From Marinilabiliaceae bacterium (GTDB lineage: Bacteria; Bacteroidota; Bacteroidia; Bacteroidales; Marinilabiliaceae): a DNA stretch of 64,000 nucleotides. Where the stretch lies: positions 62,001-126,000 of the forward strand of contig JAEINY010000001.1 of the NCBI GenBank assembly GCA_016342595.1, read 5' to 3'. Both the position numbers and the translations under genes were made by a program. Shown piece after piece: positions 9,039 through 18,786 of the stretch; position 1 is the first letter of the stretch, and each line of letters begins with the position of its first letter. The notes under the pieces were generated by a model. That model made no database searches and had not been told where the DNA came from. It was given only the letters and a program-made list of their open reading frames with translations.

Positions 9039-9521
9039 CTATTTTGCGATAAGCACAGTAGCATAAGCAGCAATCCCTTCCTGCTTTCCTACAAAGCCCA
9101 ATTTTTCAGTCGTGGTTGCTTTAATGGCGATGTCTTCAATCTCAATTTTTAAGACATTTGCCAGTGTTTCCTGCATCATCGGAATGAGATCTTTAACCTT
9201 GGGTTGTTGCAGGGCAATGGTCGAATCAATATTACTAATCTCAAAGCCGCGATCACGAATAATATCAATTGTTCTGGTAAGTAATATTTTACTATCAATC
9301 CCTTTTAATGATGGATCATTATCCGGGAAATGATAACCAATATCTCTTAGATTAGCTGCACCCAACAAAGCATCGCATATGGCATGTATCAACACATCTC
9401 CATCCGAATGGCCTATGCTGCCTTTTGTATGTGGTACCTGAATTCCGCCTAACCAAAGCTCTTCCTTTTCTCCCAATTTGTGAACATCGTAACCAAAACC
9501 TACACGAATCTTCATCATCAA
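9039..9521 (-). CDS. ispF: 2-C-methyl-D-erythritol 2,4-cyclodiphosphate synthase
   Basis: A 160-residue enzyme of the MEP isoprenoid pathway that cyclises CDP-methylerythritol phosphate and releases CMP. The zinc ligands D12 and H14 (GFGYDVHKL) and H46 (SDGDVLIHAICDALLGA) are visible, as is the C-terminal ATTTEKLGFVGKQEGIA. The length is normal for the family. Three ATG codons in a row (9521, 9518, 9515) make the exact start uncertain; the third would be the usual one. The pathway gene ispE is present 50 kb away at 59465. Confidence 0.95.
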   Translation of the reverse strand: MMMKIRVGFGYDVHKLGEKEELWLGGIQVPHTKGSIGHSDGDVLIHAICDALLGAANLRDIGYHFPDNDPSLKGIDSKILLTRTIDIIRDRGFEISNIDSTIALQQPKVKDLIPMMQETLANVLKIEIEDIAIKATTTEKLGFVGKQEGIAAYATVLIAK

Positions 9522-9534
9522 TCAATTTGTTAGA

Positions 9535-10713
9535 TTATTTTCTTAATTCGTCCAAGTCAAATGATAATGAAAAGCGCATGGTGTTTGCTAGTGCATTGCC
9601 TTGCACAACAGGTATGATATAAGAAGCATCCAATGTAAACATGGTGAATTTAAGACCTAATCCTGCTGTGGCATATTTGCGGTTTCCTTTATTTTCATGC
9701 TGATGGTAATATCCGGCTCGCATTGCAAATTGCTTGTTATACCAGTATTCAGCACCTACTGAAACATTGATCTCTTGTAACTCTTCCTGGAAACCACCGG
9801 GAGCATCACCAAATGATTTGAAAATCCCGGACATAACTGAAATATCTTTATTGGGATCCTCTTCTCCTTCCTCCAGTATTTGGGGTGTAGGAACTAGGAG
9901 CTTATTGAAGTCAAGAACAAAAGCGATGGAATTGTACCGATCAATCTCGGTCGCATATCCGGCTCCAATTTTTAAGTTTGTTGGTAGGAACTGTTTATTG
10001 ATACCACCATCATAACTGATTTTTGATCCAATATTTGAAATGTTTACCCCGGCACTAATATCAGACTTTTTCTTACCGATTTTGGTTCGTGTTTTATAAT
10101 AAAATGCAATGTCCGCAGCAAAGGCGCTTCCAGGATCATTATAATCATTTCCGGTATAACCATTGGTCAGGTCCGACCGGATGTAACGAAATGCGACAGC
10201 TCCTGATACTTTATCGGATAAGACACGGGAATAGGCTGCGTCAATGGCAAACTCATTGGGTTTACCGTTGTTAATGACACCTCCCTCTAAATTAGTGTAT
10301 GCTATGTCTCCAAGGTCAAAATAACGGATAGAAGCACTTACTGTCTGCATTTTATCCAATCGAATGTAATATGCTCCATAAAACATGTTGATATCGTTTA
10401 CCAGTTTTCTGAGCCATGGTGTAAACGATACCGAAGCACCCATATCACCTTCAATGAAGGCATATTTAGCTGGGTTAAGGTATTGTGAGTTCATATCAGG
10501 CGAAGAAGCTACACCGGCATCCCCCATACCTCCACCGCGGGATTCCGGTGAAATGGTTAGGAAAGGTACTGCTGTTGAAATAGCTCTAGGTTTGTCCTCA
10601 GAATTCCCTTGCGCCACAATTGTTGTACATTGTAAGCTAATCAAAAAAAATAGTGCAAAGGTTGATAGATATTTACCTCTCATGTTGATATATTCCTTTA
10701 AAAAATTAATCAA
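9535..10713 (-). CDS. porV: Type IX secretion system outer-membrane protein PorV (LptO)
   Basis: A 392-residue beta-barrel of the FadL-like PorV/PorP family with signal peptide (LSTFALFFLISLQCTTIVAQ). The typical N-terminal segment AISTAVPFLTISPESRGGGMGDAGVA is visible in part, and strands alternate to the end. PorV is the shuttle that brings T9SS cargo from the translocon to the PorU sortase at the outer membrane. It lies 60 bp downstream of porU on the same strand, the order conserved in many T9SS-bearing Bacteroidota. Confidence 0.93.
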   Translation of the reverse strand: MINFLKEYINMRGKYLSTFALFFLISLQCTTIVAQGNSEDKPRAISTAVPFLTISPESRGGGMGDAGVASSPDMNSQYLNPAKYAFIEGDMGASVSFTPWLRKLVNDINMFYGAYYIRLDKMQTVSASIRYFDLGDIAYTNLEGGVINNGKPNEFAIDAAYSRVLSDKVSGAVAFRYIRSDLTNGYTGNDYNDPGSAFAADIAFYYKTRTKIGKKKSDISAGVNISNIGSKISYDGGINKQFLPTNLKIGAGYATEIDRYNSIAFVLDFNKLLVPTPQILEEGEEDPNKDISVMSGIFKSFGDAPGGFQEELQEINVSVGAEYWYNKQFAMRAGYYHQHENKGNRKYATAGLGLKFTMFTLDASYIIPVVQGNALANTMRFSLSFDLDELRK

Positions 10714-10773
10714 TTCAAGTTTAACGTGATCTGATGATCAAGTATATTTCTAAACTGCAAAGTTTAGTATTTA

Positions 10774-13700
10774 TTATTTAAGAATGACTATTTTTTTTGA
10801 GAAATGGCCGGTTTGATTCCCGTTAGTTTGACATTCACATTTTACTAGGTATAGACCTTGTCCAAGAGTGGCTGGTATTGGATAAGAGAATGGATTGACG
10901 GCAAATCCCAATGATGGGACTGATTTTTTATGCACATCAATTAGTTGACCATCTAACGTATATAATGATAGTTTTACTTGTATCAATTCATTGGGTGCAT
11001 CGTGTTCAAAACCTATCGTGAGTGTTTGTCCGGCAGTGACTGGATTAGGACTTAAGAAGCTGTTTTTTAATGCAAGGCTACCTGTGTTAACGACTTCAAT
11101 ATTCATATCAATTGTAGAAGAATTGTTTAAGTTATCCCAAGCTTTGATAGTTATAGTCTGTGTTCCTTCCTCCAAATTGTTTAATTGGTAGTTGAGCAAG
11201 CCTTGCTGATAACTCCCAGTCGAAGCAATATAGTATTTATTAAGTACGAAAGTGTTAGAGCGATCATTATTGATTACAAGTGTTATATCATGTCCGATAC
11301 CTGCGCCACTTGTGTTGATTCCATTGTCATCAAATAGATCTATTGTAAGCAAGGGATTGCTACTTGTAGTGATCCCATTTATATAGTTGGTATTATTAAT
11401 TTTTGCTTTAATAGTAGGACCGTCATTGTCTGTTGGGGGATTATTTGTCATGCCTCCAATTAACACCGATGTATTAGCACCAATAGCATAATTATTATCA
11501 GAGTCTATTCCAAAGAAACTTATTTTTCCATAATCTATGTTGTATCGAATATCTTTTGGGACAATAAAATCAACCTGGAAAGTACTATCTTCTATAGCTA
11601 CGTCACCAGTAAAAATCCTGTTTTCATAGGATTCATATTCAAAGGGAGTATTGCCTCCATTTCCCAGAGTTCGAATAGTTACAGGTTTGTCAAATACTTT
11701 TACAGAAGCCGTGCCGTTCTCAAACATCAAGCCTGATTGTTCCGGGATCATTACTTTTCCTTTAATACTAACATGCGACAGTGCATTTAGAGTGTCCCAG
11801 GCAGCTGTTTTATTAGATTCATTTATGGCAGTTGTGATGATTTTATTATCCGGGTAATTTAGCCTTAGGGCCGGATCACCTAACAAGGTAAAGTTTAGTT
11901 TGTTGATGTTACTATTAGATGCGACTTTCGTTAAACGAATGATATCTCCTAGCCTCAACTTTTTACCATTACTATCTTTTTCAAAAATGTATTTGTATAA
12001 ATTACTATTGATGTCGTAATTTTGATTAGACCAGGCAATTCGTGTAGTTGTTAACAATGCAATACCGCCTCCATTGGGATTAAGTAATACATATTCTCCG
12101 GCAGATTTATTGTGCCGGTCATCGTAGCGACTAAACTCGCAAGTGGCAGTTACAAAAAGAGGTAAGCGATCATAGTTGCTCCAAGCCTTAATATCAGGAA
12201 TGGTTACGATTTTTGTGCTAGCCAGTCCTGTTTCGCCGCCATGACCCGTATAGTTAAATATTAAGGTACCTTCATTGATGGTGTTATTTATAGCTTGATT
12301 AACCTCAGGGTATCTGGCGCCATTTGCCACTATTGTTTTTTGATAAGCATCCAAATAGATTTTAGTAAGGGTGAATTCGGGGTGATCCTTATTAACTTTT
12401 TGGGTCAGGCGATCAGCATCACGCATATGTACATTTCCATCTCCTTCGTCTCCAATAAAAGTAGCTTTGGTGCGCCAGTTGCTATTATTTTGATGGTATA
12501 AGTAGGATTCAATTTTATTCACCACATCATTAGCCTCCTTCAGGGTATTTACACACAATCGACCAATGCCAATATCTAGTTTGTTGAATTGGATATTTTC
12601 ACCTTCATTTTCATCTAAAAAACCATAAAAATCATCCGTGGAATAGGAATCTTTAACAACAATAGAATTAACAGACTGGTATGTTAGGATTTTATTAGTA
12701 TTTCCCTTGTCTTGTGATCGGTTGTCAAATGAACCATCACCAAACAGCAATAGGTATTTGAGTTTTGAATCTTTTTCATATATGTACTTAACAAAGTCCC
12801 TAATGGAACTAACATCTGGTTTACCTGAAGAGAATTCGTTATAGATCTGCTCGGGAAGAACTACTTCTGAGGAAAGATCTGAGTGTTCCTGATGAAAATT
12901 GGCTAAACGAAGGGCTTCAGATAAGAAGTCGGGATGTGTAATGATTAGCATGTCAGGGATATCAAGTCCATGCAAATTTTGATTTGCAACATGCTCTACA
13001 AAGGTTGGTTCATTAAAATTAGAATTAAGATTAATGGCTACAAATTCTTTTAATACTCCGGTAGAAGTAGTGAAAGAAGTTGAATTTCCAGTTGATTTAA
13101 TCCTTTGCTCTATTGGATTTGTATGTTGGGTAACATCCCAAACTATTGTAGTAGACGTTGTGTTATTTATTGTGAATTTGGTAATGTTTTCTGTTGCTGT
13201 AATTTCTTTGTTACGAAAGGTCAGAAAACTTTCATTTCCAAGCGTTAGTTTCTCCTTTGCATTCAAACAAATAAAATTCAGCCAACCTCCCCTTGAACTT
13301 GAAGAACCTTTGTAATTCAAACGAATATTTAAATCTTTCGAATCTGCATAAAATTCAGACTGTGCAACACCAGTTTTAGCAAAACTTCCAGTATAGTCTG
13401 AATAATCTACTGAAGGGATGTGAATTGATTGTAAGGCAGTATTGGAGTTATTAACGAATACTTCAAATTTAGATGAGATGTTAGATGATGCAATGACGTC
13501 AGTGTAAATTTTAACAGGAGTTGTTAAATCAATATTTTTAAATGTGAAACTATAATTTCTAGATAAGGTTATATCTTGTTTAAATTTATTGCCATACCAG
13601 GTTCTTCCAGAATTTAGTGTGTTATTTTTCTCCAGTTCATAGTAAGTATAGCTGTTAAAATCATCTGCTTGATGTGTGAATTTTAGGTATTCACTGTTGT

Positions 13701-14610
13701 CTGGTTCTATTCTTTTGCCTTCACCAACATCCTCTGTCAGATAATAATAGGTCTCATCGGAATAATCATGTAACTGATGAATAAATAGATCTTTAAATGG
13801 ATCATAAGACCAATTTACCGAACCTTGGGCATAAAAGAAAATCGCATTATCATAATGAAGGATAGCATTCTCCTCTAAATCATTTAGCCGAGGTTCGCTA
13901 TTTGCTTTTGGGAGCATTATTCCTCCATTACCAAATAGGTTAACGCTCTCAGCTTTTGTGAATCCCCACGTCTTGAGTGTAGAATAAGGAATTTTATAGA
14001 CACCTGTTTGGTCAATTTTAATCTTCACCCATTTACCGGAACTCAATACAGAGTTTTTAGTTGATTCGTTGGTTTTTGCTTTTAAGACTGGATGATAGTG
14101 TTTGGGTGTTTTAAGGGATACCGAGAATTCACTAATCTTATTCCTTAGTTTAGCATTATCATTATTTTGAAATGGAAAAATTTGTAATTCAAGAAAAGTT
14201 ACTTTCCGAATGGTTACAATTCTTTTTTTTACGATAGAAGGTAATGAGTACTTCTTTTTTCTGAGGTATAATTTTTCTGATTCAGTAAATTCGGTTGTTT
14301 TACTTGGAGATATTATAACGCTAATGCTGTCAATGTTATATTTATGATCAAGCTGATAGTTAAAGAGAATATATGGTAAATCAGTTGCAAAATCATTTCC
14401 CGATTGTTCGTCAAAATAAAAAACCTGATTGGAAGACAGGTGATTGTCGTAAATTAATTCTTTATTGTTCCAGGTAATTGATTGGATTGAACCTGCTGAT
14501 TGAGCAATACTTATTTCAATTATTATTACTGTAAATATAAGCGTAATCCAAAGCGATTTTATTCTACACATATTTCTGTTACAAATGCCAATAGTCTGGC
14601 GTTTCACCAA
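10774..14610 (-). CDS. porU: Type IX secretion system sortase PorU (gingipain-type C25 peptidase)
   Basis: A 1278-residue exported protein that removes the C-terminal sorting domain of T9SS cargo and attaches the cargo to the cell surface. A signal peptide (SLWITLIFTVIIIEISIAQ) follows Met14, so a start at 14571 is also plausible. The C25 peptidase domain holds the catalytic His790 (FNYTGHGGETG) and Cys824 (FVTATCEFSRYDDRHNKSAG). The C-terminal 85 residues (LSPNPVTAGQTLTIGF to KKIVILK) form a T9SS-type C-terminal domain, as PorU itself has. It is followed by porV and divergent from gldJ. Confidence 0.95.
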   Translation of the reverse strand: MVKRQTIGICNRNMCRIKSLWITLIFTVIIIEISIAQSAGSIQSITWNNKELIYDNHLSSNQVFYFDEQSGNDFATDLPYILFNYQLDHKYNIDSISVIISPSKTTEFTESEKLYLRKKKYSLPSIVKKRIVTIRKVTFLELQIFPFQNNDNAKLRNKISEFSVSLKTPKHYHPVLKAKTNESTKNSVLSSGKWVKIKIDQTGVYKIPYSTLKTWGFTKAESVNLFGNGGIMLPKANSEPRLNDLEENAILHYDNAIFFYAQGSVNWSYDPFKDLFIHQLHDYSDETYYYLTEDVGEGKRIEPDNSEYLKFTHQADDFNSYTYYELEKNNTLNSGRTWYGNKFKQDITLSRNYSFTFKNIDLTTPVKIYTDVIASSNISSKFEVFVNNSNTALQSIHIPSVDYSDYTGSFAKTGVAQSEFYADSKDLNIRLNYKGSSSSRGGWLNFICLNAKEKLTLGNESFLTFRNKEITATENITKFTINNTTSTTIVWDVTQHTNPIEQRIKSTGNSTSFTTSTGVLKEFVAINLNSNFNEPTFVEHVANQNLHGLDIPDMLIITHPDFLSEALRLANFHQEHSDLSSEVVLPEQIYNEFSSGKPDVSSIRDFVKYIYEKDSKLKYLLLFGDGSFDNRSQDKGNTNKILTYQSVNSIVVKDSYSTDDFYGFLDENEGENIQFNKLDIGIGRLCVNTLKEANDVVNKIESYLYHQNNSNWRTKATFIGDEGDGNVHMRDADRLTQKVNKDHPEFTLTKIYLDAYQKTIVANGARYPEVNQAINNTINEGTLIFNYTGHGGETGLASTKIVTIPDIKAWSNYDRLPLFVTATCEFSRYDDRHNKSAGEYVLLNPNGGGIALLTTTRIAWSNQNYDINSNLYKYIFEKDSNGKKLRLGDIIRLTKVASNSNINKLNFTLLGDPALRLNYPDNKIITTAINESNKTAAWDTLNALSHVSIKGKVMIPEQSGLMFENGTASVKVFDKPVTIRTLGNGGNTPFEYESYENRIFTGDVAIEDSTFQVDFIVPKDIRYNIDYGKISFFGIDSDNNYAIGANTSVLIGGMTNNPPTDNDGPTIKAKINNTNYINGITTSSNPLLTIDLFDDNGINTSGAGIGHDITLVINNDRSNTFVLNKYYIASTGSYQQGLLNYQLNNLEEGTQTITIKAWDNLNNSSTIDMNIEVVNTGSLALKNSFLSPNPVTAGQTLTIGFEHDAPNELIQVKLSLYTLDGQLIDVHKKSVPSLGFAVNPFSYPIPATLGQGLYLVKCECQTNGNQTGHFSKKIVILK

Positions 14611-14670
14611 GGTAATTATACTACATTATAAGTGGACAGTTACATTTTTACTAAAAAAAAACAATACTGC

Positions 14671-14690
14671 ACAAGAAATTTATATCTTTA
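14671..14690 (+). promoter_or_regulatory. Candidate promoter element upstream of gldJ
   Basis: CAAGAAATTTATATCTTT here is identical over 18 nt to a stretch upstream of dnaB (60439-60456). It ends in TATCTTTA, close to the -7 box TAnnTTTG. No good -33 box is seen. It lies about 190 bp before the gldJ ATG and in the divergent porU/gldJ gap. Confidence 0.35.
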
Positions 14691-14876
14691 ACGTTTATAA
14701 ATGTGAAAAATTGCATCGTTTAAAATATGATTGGTGCAACAAAAAAACTTGCGAAAAGGCTTAGTTTGGTATAACCTTTTTATAAATTTGCAGTATAACG
14801 TAGGCAGTTATTGCAGGTTTTAACTGACGTTTAAATTGTTCATAAATTGAAAAATAAAATACAAGATCATAAAGCT

Positions 14877-16376
14877 ATGAGATTTAACTCCGGAATTTTA
14901 TTGGCTGTATTTGCTTTTAGCTTAGCTACTCTAACATCATGTGGAGGTGGTAAAGGCAGCAAATCAGTTTCTTCTGTTACTGGTTGGGAATATAATAATC
15001 CTGATTTTGGTGGGTTTGAATATAAAGCCGGCTATGAACAAGAATCTGGGCCAGGATTAGTTTTTGTTGAAGGAGGTACCTTCATTATGGGACGAGTTGA
15101 GCAAGATGTATTATACGAATGGAATAATACACCTCGTCGCGTTACTGTACCGTCGTTTTATATGGACGAGACAGAAGTTAGAAATTCTGACTATAGGGAA
15201 TACTTGTATTGGATCCAAAGAGTATTTATTGATTATCCTGAGGTATATCGCAAGGCATTACCAGATACATTGGTATGGAGACGACCATTAGCTTATAATG
15301 AACCTCAAGTTGAAAACTATTTACGTCACCCTGCTTATGCTGAATATCCAGTTGTAGGTGTTAATTGGTTGCAAGCAAATGATTTCTGTCAATGGCGTAC
15401 GGATAGAGTTAATGAATTGATTATGATTCAAGAAGGTATTCTTGAACTGGATATCAATCAGCAAGGTGAGAATAATTTTAATACCGAAGCATATTTATTA
15501 GGGCAGTATGAAGGTATAGCCGGAAAAAAACCATTAGAAGATTTAGATCCAAATAAAGATACGCGTCGGGTACGATGGGATGATGGTATGTTGCTACCAC
15601 GTTACCGCCTGCCAACTGAGGCAGAGTGGGAATATGCTGCAGCTGGTTTGATTGGTAATTCATATGATGAGCGAATGACAGATCGTCGAATTTATCCTTG
15701 GGACGGTCACATTGTTCGTAATAAAGATAAGAATGAGCGGGGAAAAATGATGGCTAACTTTGTCCGTGGAAGAGGTGATATGATGGGTATGGCTGGTGAT
15801 TTAAATGATGAAGGTGATATTACTGTTGATGTGAAATCTTATTATCCGAATGATTACGGCTTATATTGTATGGCTGGAAATGTGAATGAGTGGGTAGCTG
15901 ATGTATATCGTCCATTATCTTTTGAGGATGTTGAAGAGTTTAGTCCTTTCCGTGGGAATGAGTTTAAGCAAAAAGTTCTGGATGAAGAGGGTTATGTTGT
16001 TGAGAAGGATAGCTTAGGTCGCATTCGGTATAGAGGTGAGACAGATAAAGATATTTTAGATCGTAAGAATTATCGTACAGCTGATAATAGGAACTTTTTA
16101 GATGGTGATGCGGTATCTAATATTACCACAACTAGCGAATGGTTAGATACAGAAGGCGATACCGGATCAATGTATTCTGGGACTTCTGATAGTCAGATGG
16201 GGAGTTTGGTTTCGGATCGCACACGTGTATATAAAGGTGGTGGCTGGAGAGACCGTGCATACTGGTTAAGTCCTGGAGCAAGACGCTTTTTGGATGAAAG
16301 AGAAAGTCGGGATGATTTAGGTTTCAGGTGTGCTATGACCAGAGTTGGTAGCCCTGTTCAAGGTAAGAAGAAGTAA
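14877..16376 (+). CDS. gldJ: Gliding motility / T9SS lipoprotein GldJ
   Basis: The start is placed at the ATG at 14877, giving 499 residues. It yields a lipoprotein signal (GILLAVFAFSLATLTSC) with the lipid-modified Cys in LTSC. An in-frame TTG at 14847 would add ten residues. From about residue 60 the protein is a formylglycine-generating-enzyme/sulfatase-modifying fold (FVEGGTFIMGRVEQD, RYRLPTEAEWEYAAAG, MAGNVNEWVADVYR, RVYKGGGWRDRAYWL, DDLGFRCAMTR). This fold is shared by GldJ and GldK. GldJ is needed for T9SS and gliding stability in related bacteria. The setting next to porU, porV and murF matches GldJ rather than GldK, since no gldLMN follows. Confidence 0.9.
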   Translation: MRFNSGILLAVFAFSLATLTSCGGGKGSKSVSSVTGWEYNNPDFGGFEYKAGYEQESGPGLVFVEGGTFIMGRVEQDVLYEWNNTPRRVTVPSFYMDETEVRNSDYREYLYWIQRVFIDYPEVYRKALPDTLVWRRPLAYNEPQVENYLRHPAYAEYPVVGVNWLQANDFCQWRTDRVNELIMIQEGILELDINQQGENNFNTEAYLLGQYEGIAGKKPLEDLDPNKDTRRVRWDDGMLLPRYRLPTEAEWEYAAAGLIGNSYDERMTDRRIYPWDGHIVRNKDKNERGKMMANFVRGRGDMMGMAGDLNDEGDITVDVKSYYPNDYGLYCMAGNVNEWVADVYRPLSFEDVEEFSPFRGNEFKQKVLDEEGYVVEKDSLGRIRYRGETDKDILDRKNYRTADNRNFLDGDAVSNITTTSEWLDTEGDTGSMYSGTSDSQMGSLVSDRTRVYKGGGWRDRAYWLSPGARRFLDERESRDDLGFRCAMTRVGSPVQGKKK

Positions 16377-16397
16377 AATAATTTTGCGTTATATAGG

Positions 16398-16430
16398 AGA
16401 GGTCGGCAGTTATGTCGACCTCTTTTTTTA
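16398..16430 (+). terminator. Intrinsic terminator of gldJ
   Basis: AGAGGTCG and CGACCTCT pair perfectly across a 10-nt loop, followed by seven T. It lies between gldJ and murF and contains the upstream ATG at 16412, which argues against that ATG as the murF start. Confidence 0.85.
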
Positions 16431-16441
16431 TTTTTGTTGTT

Positions 16442-17749
16442 ATGGAAGCAGTATTGGAGCAGATTTATGATTTATACTTGAGACATAGTGTAATATCCAC
16501 AGATAGTCGAAAGTGTCCTGTTGGAGCTATATATTTTGCCTTAAAAGGGGAGCGATTTGATGGTAATAAATTTGTTCTCGATGTTCTTAATAGAGGCGCA
16601 TCTCGCGCTGTTTCAGATGATAAATCTTTAATTGGAATTGATAATGTAATAATTGTCTCGGATGTTTTAAAGACACTTCAAAATCTGGCCCTATTTCATC
16701 GAAGGAAGTTAGGAATTCCAATTCTTGGGATTACGGGAACAAATGGTAAAACAACAACAAAGGAATTGGTTGCAACAGTTCTTCAAAAGAAGTTTAAGGT
16801 TGAAGCGACAAAAGGAAATCTGAATAATCACATTGGTGTTCCGCTTACCATTTTGTCAATGGATCAAAATGTTGAGTTTGGCGTTGTTGAAATGGGTGCA
16901 AATCATATTGGTGAAATTGATTTTTTATGTCGTATTGCAGAGCCTGATTTTGGTGTTATTACTAATGTAGGGAAGGCGCATTTAGAAGGTTTTGGTTCTT
17001 TTGAAGGTGTGAAAAGGGCAAAAGGGGAGTTGTATAATTTCCTTCGAGAAAAATCCGCTTTAGCATTCATTAATGCGGATAATGTTCAGCTTGAACAAAT
17101 GGGGGAGGGTCTATCTAATAAGTTTGAGTATGGGATAGAAAAGGGAGTTTTAAAAGGTTGTGTTCGGGATGTGAATAATCCTTTTTTATCGGTTAATTGG
17201 GGTTCTGAATCCATGGGTTGTAAGAACTCGCTGGAAACGCACTTGATTGGAGCTTACAATCTTGAAAATGTTCTATGCGCCATTGCAGTTGGAACTTATT
17301 TTGGGATTTCGTCTCAGGATATTAATGATGCCATTAGTAGTTACTATCCTACAAATAATAGGTCTCAGTTTATAAAAACCGCGACTAATAAGATTATTCT
17401 TGATGCATATAATGCCAATCCATCTAGTATGGTGGAAGCGTTGAATAATTTTACTAATATGGACCATATTAGTAAAGTTGCTATTTTGGGAGGTATGAAG
17501 GAGTTAGGTGAAGATAGTGTTTTAGAACATGAAAAGCTTATTGAGCATATTAGTGGATTAAGTATTTCTACTTTAATTCTAGTGGGAGATGAGTTTGCTG
17601 ATTTTACTATTTCAACTGTGTCGACGCTTAAATTTGATTCTTATGAATCGGTGAATCGTTTTCTGAAAAAATCACCGCTTAGTAACTCTCTATTTCTAAT
17701 TAAGGGCTCTAGAAGTAATCGATTGGAAAAGATAGTTCCCTTCTTATAG
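16442..17749 (+). CDS. murF: UDP-N-acetylmuramoyl-tripeptide--D-alanyl-D-alanine ligase
   Basis: The start is set at the ATG at 16442 (MEAVLEQIYDLY), because the earlier ATG at 16412 lies in the gldJ terminator; this gives 435 residues. The enzyme adds D-Ala-D-Ala to the muramoyl tripeptide in the cytoplasm. Visible motifs are STDSRKC near the N-terminus, the Mur ATP loop GITGTNGKTTTKE, the NLNNHIGVPLT segment, VVEMGANHIGEI and the C-terminal LDAYNANPSSM. It overlaps the convergent glycosyltransferase gene by six bases at the 3' end. Confidence 0.93.
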   Translation: MEAVLEQIYDLYLRHSVISTDSRKCPVGAIYFALKGERFDGNKFVLDVLNRGASRAVSDDKSLIGIDNVIIVSDVLKTLQNLALFHRRKLGIPILGITGTNGKTTTKELVATVLQKKFKVEATKGNLNNHIGVPLTILSMDQNVEFGVVEMGANHIGEIDFLCRIAEPDFGVITNVGKAHLEGFGSFEGVKRAKGELYNFLREKSALAFINADNVQLEQMGEGLSNKFEYGIEKGVLKGCVRDVNNPFLSVNWGSESMGCKNSLETHLIGAYNLENVLCAIAVGTYFGISSQDINDAISSYYPTNNRSQFIKTATNKIILDAYNANPSSMVEALNNFTNMDHISKVAILGGMKELGEDSVLEHEKLIEHISGLSISTLILVGDEFADFTISTVSTLKFDSYESVNRFLKKSPLSNSLFLIKGSRSNRLEKIVPFL

Positions 17750-18775
17750 CTTGAAATGTTTTAATTGACTAAAGCGTTTAATTTTTTTTACATAAAAAGC
17801 CCAAATAATGCTTTGAGGATATACTTCAGGGTGATTTAGTTTTGTATGGAATGATTTAAGTTTCTTGCGTTTCGTAATAAATAGTGGGAGTGATGAATAA
17901 AAAGATCTGTGGGCCCTAAAAACTGCAAAAAAGTGATTAGTTTCTCCTTTTGATAAAAAACGAATTGCGGCTATGCCATCCAGAATCATCCGTGTAAGAA
18001 GGATAATAAAGAAATAGCCACTGGATAGGTTTTTTACCATCATAAATAGGTTGTTTCGAAAGTTGAGGTAGGTTTTATGAGAATTTTGTTGCGATAAAGT
18101 CGCTCCGCCAACATGGAATACTTCTGAAGATGGAACAACCATTATTTGGTAGCCCATATTCTTTATCCGCCAGCATAAATCAATTTCTTCCATGTGCGCA
18201 AAGAAGTCTTCATCTAACCCTCCGGCTTCGAAATATAGTTCTGAATTAATAAGTAAAGAGGCACCGCTGGCCCAGAATACAGATAAGGTGTCTTCGTATT
18301 GATGTTTATCAATCTCGATATGGTCTAAAATTCTACCACGGCAAAAGGGATACCCAAATAAGTCAATATATCCACCACATGCTCCTGCATATTCGAAGGA
18401 TTCAGGGGAGTTGAAGGCCTTAATTTTAGGCATGCAGGCGCCGATTGAGCCATTTCTCTCCATGATTTTCACTAAGGGTTCCAGCCATCCAGGGCCAGGT
18501 GCTACATCGCTGTTTAGTAAGAGGAAGTATTTAGCGTTTACTTGTCGTAAGGCTTTGTTATAGCCGCCTGCAAATCCATAGTTTTTGTCTAGTTTTATGG
18601 TCTTTAACAGGGGATACTGGTCCTGTAAAAACTCAATACTATTATCACCGGAAGCATTATCTGCTACGATAATCTCAGTATCATGGTATGTCGTGTTTTG
18701 AATGACGGAAGGCAAGAACTTTTCAAGAAGTTTTTGACCATTCCAATTTAGAATAACAACAGCAACCTTAGTCAT
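17744..18775 (-). CDS. Family 2 glycosyltransferase
   Basis: A 343-residue GT-A type enzyme. The N-terminus VAVVILNWNGQKLLEKFLPS, the IVADNASGDNS stretch and the DxD-like LLLNSDVAPGPGWLEPL are typical of rhamnosyl- or WbbL-like GT2 enzymes. The basic C-terminus has one hydrophobic stretch (SGYFFIILLTRMILDGIAAI, about residue 250). It is last in the run mtaB, suhB-like, acyltransferase, this gene, suggesting envelope polysaccharide or lipid glycosylation. Acceptor and sugar cannot be told. Confidence 0.85.
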   Translation of the reverse strand: MTKVAVVILNWNGQKLLEKFLPSVIQNTTYHDTEIIVADNASGDNSIEFLQDQYPLLKTIKLDKNYGFAGGYNKALRQVNAKYFLLLNSDVAPGPGWLEPLVKIMERNGSIGACMPKIKAFNSPESFEYAGACGGYIDLFGYPFCRGRILDHIEIDKHQYEDTLSVFWASGASLLINSELYFEAGGLDEDFFAHMEEIDLCWRIKNMGYQIMVVPSSEVFHVGGATLSQQNSHKTYLNFRNNLFMMVKNLSSGYFFIILLTRMILDGIAAIRFLSKGETNHFFAVFRAHRSFYSSLPLFITKRKKLKSFHTKLNHPEVYPQSIIWAFYVKKIKRFSQLKHFKL

Positions 18776-18786
18776 AAACTATGCGA

